From Brevibacillus antibioticus (lineage in GTDB: Bacteria > Bacillota > Bacilli > Brevibacillales > Brevibacillaceae): DNA of 64,000 nt. The notes beneath the pieces are model-generated. The model saw only the letters and a program-made list of their open reading frames with translations. It did not search any database and was not told the DNA's origin. Made by a program: the position numbers and the translations under genes. Location of the stretch: contig NZ_SZNK01000001.1 in assembly GCF_005217615.1 (NCBI RefSeq), positions 5,752,501-5,816,500 of the forward strand, given 5' to 3'. Below, in pieces: positions 59,642-64,000 of the stretch (positions are counted from its first letter, which is position 1; the number at the start of each line of letters is the position of its first letter).

Positions 59642-61084
59642 ATGGGAGAGTACAAGCAAATGTTCATTAATGGAGAATGGGTAACGGCCGAGAGTGGCGA
59701 GTCCATTCAGATTACGAATCCTGCTACAGGTGAAACAGTTGGAACAGTAACCTTCGGCGATGGTCGAGATGCCAACAAGGCTATCGACGCTGCTCATCAG
59801 GCATTTGCTAGCTGGTCTCGACTGACTGCTCGCGAGCGCGCCAAATATTTGTACAACTTGTCCGAGCTGGTGAAAAACAATCGGGATGAATTGGCGGGCA
59901 TCATTTCTGCTGAAATGGGCAAGCCTTTGGGCGAGGCAAAAGGCGAAGTGCTGGGTGCCGCTGATAACTTTGTCTGGTACGCAGAAGAAGCCAAGCGTGT
60001 CAACGGAGAAACGATCCCATCCTCCGTTGCGAACAAGCGCATCATGGTGCTTCGTCAGCCGGTAGGGGTGGTAGGGGCGATTACCCCGTGGAACTTCCCG
60101 GTGAACATGGTTGCACGCAAGATCGCTCCGGCTTTGGCAGCAGGCTGCACGGTGGTTTTAAAGCCAGCAGAAAGCACGCCGCTGTCTGCGATTCGCATGT
60201 TTGAGCTGATTGAGCAGGCTGGCTTTCCAAAAGGCGTCGTAAACCTCGTCATTGGAAATCCGGAATCGATTGGGAAGGAATTCATCGACAATCCGAAGCT
60301 CTCCAAAATCGGATTTACAGGCTCCACTCGTGTCGGCAAGCTGCTGATGGAAGGCGCGGCGAAGCAAGTGAAGCGCGTCAGCATGGAGCTTGGTGGTCAC
60401 GCACCGTTCATCGTATTCCCGGATGCCGATCTGGATGCAGCCGTAAAAGGTCTGTTCGAGAGCAAATTCCGCAACTCCGGTCAAATGTGCATTTGTACGA
60501 ACCGCCTGTATGTCCACGAGGATGTCGCAGATGCGTTTACAGAAAAGCTGGTAGAGCGTCTGAAGCGTGCGAAGGTAGGAGATGGCCGCCAGAAAGAAAC
60601 TGAGATCGGTCCACTAGTGAACGAGCGTGCTTTGAACAAGGTGCTCGAGCATATCGAGGACGCCAAGGACAAAGGCGGGCAAGTGGTATACGGCGGAAAT
60701 CGTTTGGTTGAAGGTGATTATGCGAAGGGCTTCTATTGCGAACCGACCTTGATTGCGGGCGTTACAACCGATATGAAAATCTCCTTCGAAGAAACGTTCG
60801 GCCCTGTCGTTCCACTCGTGCGTTTTACAGAGGAAGCGGATGTCGTACAGAAAGCAAACGACACACGTTACGGTTTGGCTGCTTATGTATACACCCGCGA
60901 TAATCAGCGTTGCTTCCGTATGGCTGAGCTCCTCGAATACGGAATCGTTGGGATCAATGACGGATCGCCTACGCAGACACAAGCACCGTTTGGCGGTTTC
61001 AAGGAAAGCGGTATCGGTCGTGAGGGTGGCCGCTATGGAATGGATGAGTATTTGGAAACAAAGTTCGTTTCCTTTGGACTGTAA
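59642..61084 (+). CDS. NAD(P)-dependent aldehyde dehydrogenase
   Basis: A 480-residue ALDH-superfamily enzyme with PWNFPVNMVARKIAPALAAG, GFTGSTRVGK, MELGGHAPFIVF (Glu) and NSGQMCICTNRLYV (catalytic Cys), close to succinate-semialdehyde dehydrogenases. In this cluster it probably oxidises the semialdehyde formed after oxepin-CoA ring opening, the job of the ALDH half of PaaZ. The MaoC-type hydratase half of PaaZ is absent. The ATG at 59642 follows GAGAGGAGCG. Last gene of the paa block. Confidence 0.88.
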   Translation: MGEYKQMFINGEWVTAESGESIQITNPATGETVGTVTFGDGRDANKAIDAAHQAFASWSRLTARERAKYLYNLSELVKNNRDELAGIISAEMGKPLGEAKGEVLGAADNFVWYAEEAKRVNGETIPSSVANKRIMVLRQPVGVVGAITPWNFPVNMVARKIAPALAAGCTVVLKPAESTPLSAIRMFELIEQAGFPKGVVNLVIGNPESIGKEFIDNPKLSKIGFTGSTRVGKLLMEGAAKQVKRVSMELGGHAPFIVFPDADLDAAVKGLFESKFRNSGQMCICTNRLYVHEDVADAFTEKLVERLKRAKVGDGRQKETEIGPLVNERALNKVLEHIEDAKDKGGQVVYGGNRLVEGDYAKGFYCEPTLIAGVTTDMKISFEETFGPVVPLVRFTEEADVVQKANDTRYGLAAYVYTRDNQRCFRMAELLEYGIVGINDGSPTQTQAPFGGFKESGIGREGGRYGMDEYLETKFVSFGL

Positions 61085-61099
61085 GATATGAAAAGAAAG

Positions 61100-61133
61100 A
61101 AGAGTTCAGACAAGATCTGGACTCTTTTTTCTT
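61100..61133 (+). terminator. Terminator of the paaABCD-ALDH operon
   Basis: AGAGTTCAGA (61101-61110) pairs with TCTGGACTCT (61115-61124), with one G-U pair, and is followed by TTTTTTCTTT. Confidence 0.9.
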
Positions 61134-61180
61134 TATCATATCGGAAAGGTTTTAAAAGGCATCGATGAACAAATAAAGCT

Positions 61181-61398
61181 GGTGAGAAGAAAAAGCACAG
61201 GTCTCGTAGACCTTGACAAAGCCTGCCCAGTCGGAACTTCAAAAAGGGGACCCGATTGTCGAACACTTCTTCCTTGAGAATCTTCCGCCCGTAGGGTGGC
61301 TTTGGCTCGACGGTCCCCTTTTTGAAGTGGAGACGGACAGTCAATCCCCCATTGCGGGCGTGTCAGAGTCGAAGAGAACTGTGCTTTTTCTTCTCCTC
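61181..61398 (-). repeat. Palindromic intergenic element, diverged copy 3
   Basis: A nested palindrome with a 17-bp perfect outer stem (61184-61200 with 61379-61395) and a 17-bp perfect inner stem (61236-61252 with 61312-61328). Read on the minus strand, CGCCC-GCA-(4-8 nt)-GGGG and ACTGTCCGTCTCC lie just before the inner stem, as in copies 1 and 2. Stem sequences themselves are unrelated. No ORF. It sits between the paa terminator and ctaG. Confidence 0.75.
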
Positions 61399-61438
61399 CA
61401 CTATGTTGGTTGAATTGTGTGAAATTTAGGAATTGTTT

Positions 61439-61462
61439 TGTTCAACAGTTTGTTCATTTTTG
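61439..61462 (+). promoter_or_regulatory. 12-bp direct repeats upstream of ctaG
   Basis: TGTTCAACAGTT (61439-61450) and TGTTCATTTTTG (61451-61462) repeat TGTTCA with the same 12-bp period as the array before ctaC. They are candidate sites for a shared respiratory regulator such as ResD. The rest of 61463-61625 shows no gene; TATAAT at 61488 is a possible -10. Confidence 0.45.
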
Positions 61463-61625
61463 TCTTCAAAGAAAAAGGGAATAAACGGTATAATGGAGAT
61501 TGGATCAAGGGCAACATTTAATAGATAAAAATTGGTATTTCGTATTGACACAAAATGTACATATGACGACGCCCAGCGTATGTGGCAACGTCCAAGATTT
61601 TACACTTGGAAGGGAGGGTATAAAC

Positions 61626-62498
61626 TTGGGAAATGTACATCAAATGCACGAGATGTCATCGGCTACCGGATCAGCAACCTTTTCGGATTTATGGAGTCCG
61701 GATGTGATGCTTTTGTCGTTGCTCGTGACTACTGCCTACTTTCTCGTAACCGGTCCAATGCATAAACGTTTTGAAAACGCTACACCGGCGACTGGCAAGC
61801 AAAGATTGCTTTTTGTGCTGGCAATCGTGTTGTTTTATACCGCACAAGGAAGCCCTATCAGTTATTACGGCCATCATTACATGTTTAGTTTGCACATGCT
61901 TCAACAATCGATCTTGTACTTTGCTCTACCACCGCTCATGCTTCTGGCAATGCCTGAATGGCTTTTGGCCAAGATTTTTCGTCCGAAAGCGTTGAAGCTT
62001 ATCCTAAACTCTTTGACACATCCGTTAGTGGCAGCGCTGTTTTTTAACTCACTGTTTTCGTTTTACCATGTTCCGTTTATTTTTGATGCCGTCGCGATCA
62101 ACCATGAGTGGATGACGTTTTATCATGTCATTCTCGTGATTGCCGCATTTGCGATGTGGTGGCCGATTGTGAGTCCGTTGTCTGATAACAAGCGACAACT
62201 GGCCGGATTGAAAAAACTGTCGTATGTTTTTGCAAACGGTGTCTTGATTACGCCAGCCTGTGCGCTGATTATTTTTGCCTCGGAACCCCTGTATGCTACG
62301 TATATAGCTTCTCCACAGCTATTCCAAAGCCTCGACGCGTTTAACGATCAGCGACTTGGCGGAATCATTATGAAGCTAGTACAGGAGCTTGTTTACGGCT
62401 GTGTGCTGGCCTATGTCTTCTACCATTGGTACAAGGCAGAGAAGCAGGATGACATGCCAATGGATCAATCTTTTGGTGCTGAAAAGCCGACTTTTTAA
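61626..62498 (+). CDS. ctaG: Cytochrome c oxidase assembly factor CtaG
   Basis: A 290-residue membrane protein of the Bacillus CtaG (caa3_CtaG) family with seven helices: FSDLWSPDVMLLSLLVTTAYFL, YYGHHYMFSLHMLQQSILYFALPPLMLLAMPEWLL. It is needed for active caa3 oxidase, probably CuB insertion. It starts with TTG at 61626, 6 nt after AGGGAGGGT; an in-frame ATG at 61500 would add an unlikely 42-residue extension. Confidence 0.93.
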   Translation: MGNVHQMHEMSSATGSATFSDLWSPDVMLLSLLVTTAYFLVTGPMHKRFENATPATGKQRLLFVLAIVLFYTAQGSPISYYGHHYMFSLHMLQQSILYFALPPLMLLAMPEWLLAKIFRPKALKLILNSLTHPLVAALFFNSLFSFYHVPFIFDAVAINHEWMTFYHVILVIAAFAMWWPIVSPLSDNKRQLAGLKKLSYVFANGVLITPACALIIFASEPLYATYIASPQLFQSLDAFNDQRLGGIIMKLVQELVYGCVLAYVFYHWYKAEKQDDMPMDQSFGAEKPTF

Positions 62499-62541
62499 AT
62501 ACGCGTGAACAGCAGAAACGTTTGTTGAATGAGGTGAAAAA

Positions 62542-63000
62542 ATGGGGCTCCTATTGCCTACGGTAAGTACGGCTTTTATCGTCATTAGTGGCATTCTCGT
62601 TGCGATTGGCTGGTACGCCATTGCGAAAAAACAAGTAGAAAAGCATATGAAGATTATGAAATGGGCTGCGATCTGTGCCACGATCTTTTTTATCACGTAC
62701 GTTTCCAGAACGGCTTTTATCGGAAACACGCATTTTGGCGGACCAGACAGCATCAAGCCAATCTATCAGACATTCTTGTTCTTCCACATCGTTCTGGCAA
62801 CAGTCGGTGGTGTGATGGGTCTGATTACACTCAGATACGCTTACACGAAAAACTATGCTTCTCATCGTAAGATTGGTCCTTGGACGTCCATTGTTTGGTT
62901 TGTCACTTCCATTACAGGAGCCGTGGTTTATCTGCTGCTGTACTGGATTTATCCAGGTGGCGAGACGTCTGACGTGTTGGATGTAATTTTTGGTAAGTAA
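62542..63000 (+). CDS. ctaM: DUF420 oxidase assembly protein (CtaM/YozB)
   Basis: A 152-residue, four-helix protein of the DUF420 family, with conserved His in HMKIMKWAAI, GNTHFGGP and FFHIVLATVGGVMGLITLRYA. Staphylococcal CtaM is required for aa3 oxidase assembly and the B. subtilis homologue is YozB. It lies between ctaG and ctaB, supporting an oxidase role. Confidence 0.88.
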   Translation: MGLLLPTVSTAFIVISGILVAIGWYAIAKKQVEKHMKIMKWAAICATIFFITYVSRTAFIGNTHFGGPDSIKPIYQTFLFFHIVLATVGGVMGLITLRYAYTKNYASHRKIGPWTSIVWFVTSITGAVVYLLLYWIYPGGETSDVLDVIFGK

Positions 63001-63087
63001 GTAGATTTATTGGCATTGGATACAATGTAGGTAGTTATCCAGTCATGATTTGGACGTTCAGATAGAAGGAAACAGGAGGTACAAAAC

Positions 63088-64000
63088 GTGGACCAGCAAA
63101 TGACCGTGCAGGAATCGCTTGATGCCGATGCTTCTTTGCAGACACAGCCGGTAGCACCTGCTACCTTTCGGGATTACGTACAACTGACAAAGCCTGGCAT
63201 TACCCTGTCAAACTTGATGACCACTTTTGCTGCTTTATGGTTAGCGTCCTACGGTTATCCGAACTGGAAACTGGCTTTTTTTACCATGCTAGGAACCGCT
63301 TTGGTCATTATGTCGGGTGCGGCTTTAAACAATTTCTACGACCGTGATCTGGACAAAAAAATGAAGCGGACGCAACATCGGGCGGTAGCGACCGGAAGAA
63401 TTTCTGCACGTAACGCGATCCTCTTAGGAATTGGCCTGCTGTTGGCAGGGGTTACTGTGTTGGCTGTATATGCGAATCCATTGGCGGCGGTTTGGGGATT
63501 GATTGGCCACATTTTTTACGTGCTGATTTACACGCCGCTGAAACGAGTGACAACTCTGAATACGGTGATTGGCGGTATTTCAGGTGCAGCTCCTCCGGTA
63601 ATTGGGTGGGTAGCAGTAACAGAGACCATGGACATGACTGCTTGGCTGCTGTTCCTGGTTTTGTTTTTGTGGCAGCCTCCCCATTTTTTGGCGCTGGCCA
63701 TGCTGAAAACAGAAGAATACCGTGCAGGAAATCTGCCGATGCTACCGGTAGTAAAAGGCTTTGCCGAGACGAAGCGACAAATGGTGTTGTGGGGTTCAGT
63801 GTTGTTACCGGCTTCTTTGCTGCTGTTTGTCCATGCTAGTCTAGGCTATGTGTATTTGCTCGTCATGGGTGTAATGGGGATTGTGTACATGGTTCTGCTT
63901 TTACAAGGCTTCAAGACCAAGGATGATCTTGCTTGGGCACGCAAACTGTTCGGCTATTCCATTCTTTATTTAACCGTGTTTTGTGCAGCGATCGTCATTA
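63088..64000 (+). CDS. ctaB: Haem O synthase (protoheme IX farnesyltransferase), partial
   Basis: The first 304 codons of a UbiA-family farnesyltransferase that converts haem B to haem O for the oxidase. It has LTKPGITLSNLMTTFAAL, the Asp-rich NNFYDRDLDKKMKRTQHRA and the second motif YTPLKRVTTLN, then PPVIGWVAVT and WQPPHFLALAML. It starts with GTG at 63088, 8 nt after AGGAGGT. It runs past the end of the window with no stop. Confidence 0.95.
   Translation, partial: MDQQMTVQESLDADASLQTQPVAPATFRDYVQLTKPGITLSNLMTTFAALWLASYGYPNWKLAFFTMLGTALVIMSGAALNNFYDRDLDKKMKRTQHRAVATGRISARNAILLGIGLLLAGVTVLAVYANPLAAVWGLIGHIFYVLIYTPLKRVTTLNTVIGGISGAAPPVIGWVAVTETMDMTAWLLFLVLFLWQPPHFLALAMLKTEEYRAGNLPMLPVVKGFAETKRQMVLWGSVLLPASLLLFVHASLGYVYLLVMGVMGIVYMVLLLQGFKTKDDLAWARKLFGYSILYLTVFCAAIVI

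Overview
The window looks like chromosomal DNA of a low/moderate-GC, endospore-forming Firmicute of the Brevibacillus/Paenibacillaceae type. This inference rests on Bacillus-style gene sets (ecsAB, ctaCDEF/ctaG/ctaM/ctaB, glpFK-glpD-glpP, DUF2512), strong AGGAGG ribosome binding sites with frequent GTG/TTG starts, SigA promoters and abundant intrinsic terminators. No rRNA, tRNA or CRISPR array was seen.

Layout. 76-1741: complete IS150-group IS3 element, inserted in the loop of the terminator of a secreted erythromycin-esterase-like gene (1785-3062, minus). 3238-6808: GNAT acetyltransferase divergent from a MocR-type regulator whose PLP lysine is missing, then a TetR/SMR-efflux/DUF5360 operon. 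6805-11854: glycerol regulon glpF-glpK-glpD-glpP with two GlpP-type antitermination leaders. 12366-24865: tightly overlapping eight-gene operon (exported protein, ABC transporter pair, coiled-coil membrane protein, MoxR ATPase, DUF58, two VWA membrane proteins) of unknown role. 24902-35667: membrane-anchored multicopper-oxidase-like protein that has lost most of its copper ligands, methyltransferase, chemoreceptor, EcsAB transporter, small membrane/exported proteins, a decayed gene, an SDR.

36004-39895 is ctaCDEF (caa3-type cytochrome c oxidase); its assembly genes ctaG-ctaM-ctaB lie at 61626-64000 (ctaB runs off the window). Between them sits about 21 kb of phenylacetate catabolism: EthD protein, thioesterases, PaaK, PaaF/G/H/J-type beta-oxidation enzymes, PaaX repressor, a LivHMGFJ-type ABC importer, a soluble chemoreceptor, the PaaABCD epoxidase and an aldehyde dehydrogenase. 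Together these would sense and import an aromatic acid, activate it to the CoA thioester, epoxidise and open the ring and degrade it to acetyl-CoA and succinyl-CoA. Candidate PaaX operators (two 7-mers 16 bp apart) occur at three paa promoters, and CcpA-like sites at the glp, liv and paaA promoters.

The most unusual signal is a family of about 220-bp palindromic intergenic elements (30121-30350, 39952-40184, and a diverged copy on the opposite strand at 61181-61398). They have nested long stems, compensatory base changes between copies and a conserved unpaired core. Two of them bracket the paa block exactly where it separates ctaF from ctaG. They look like an undescribed structured RNA or mobile palindromic repeat.
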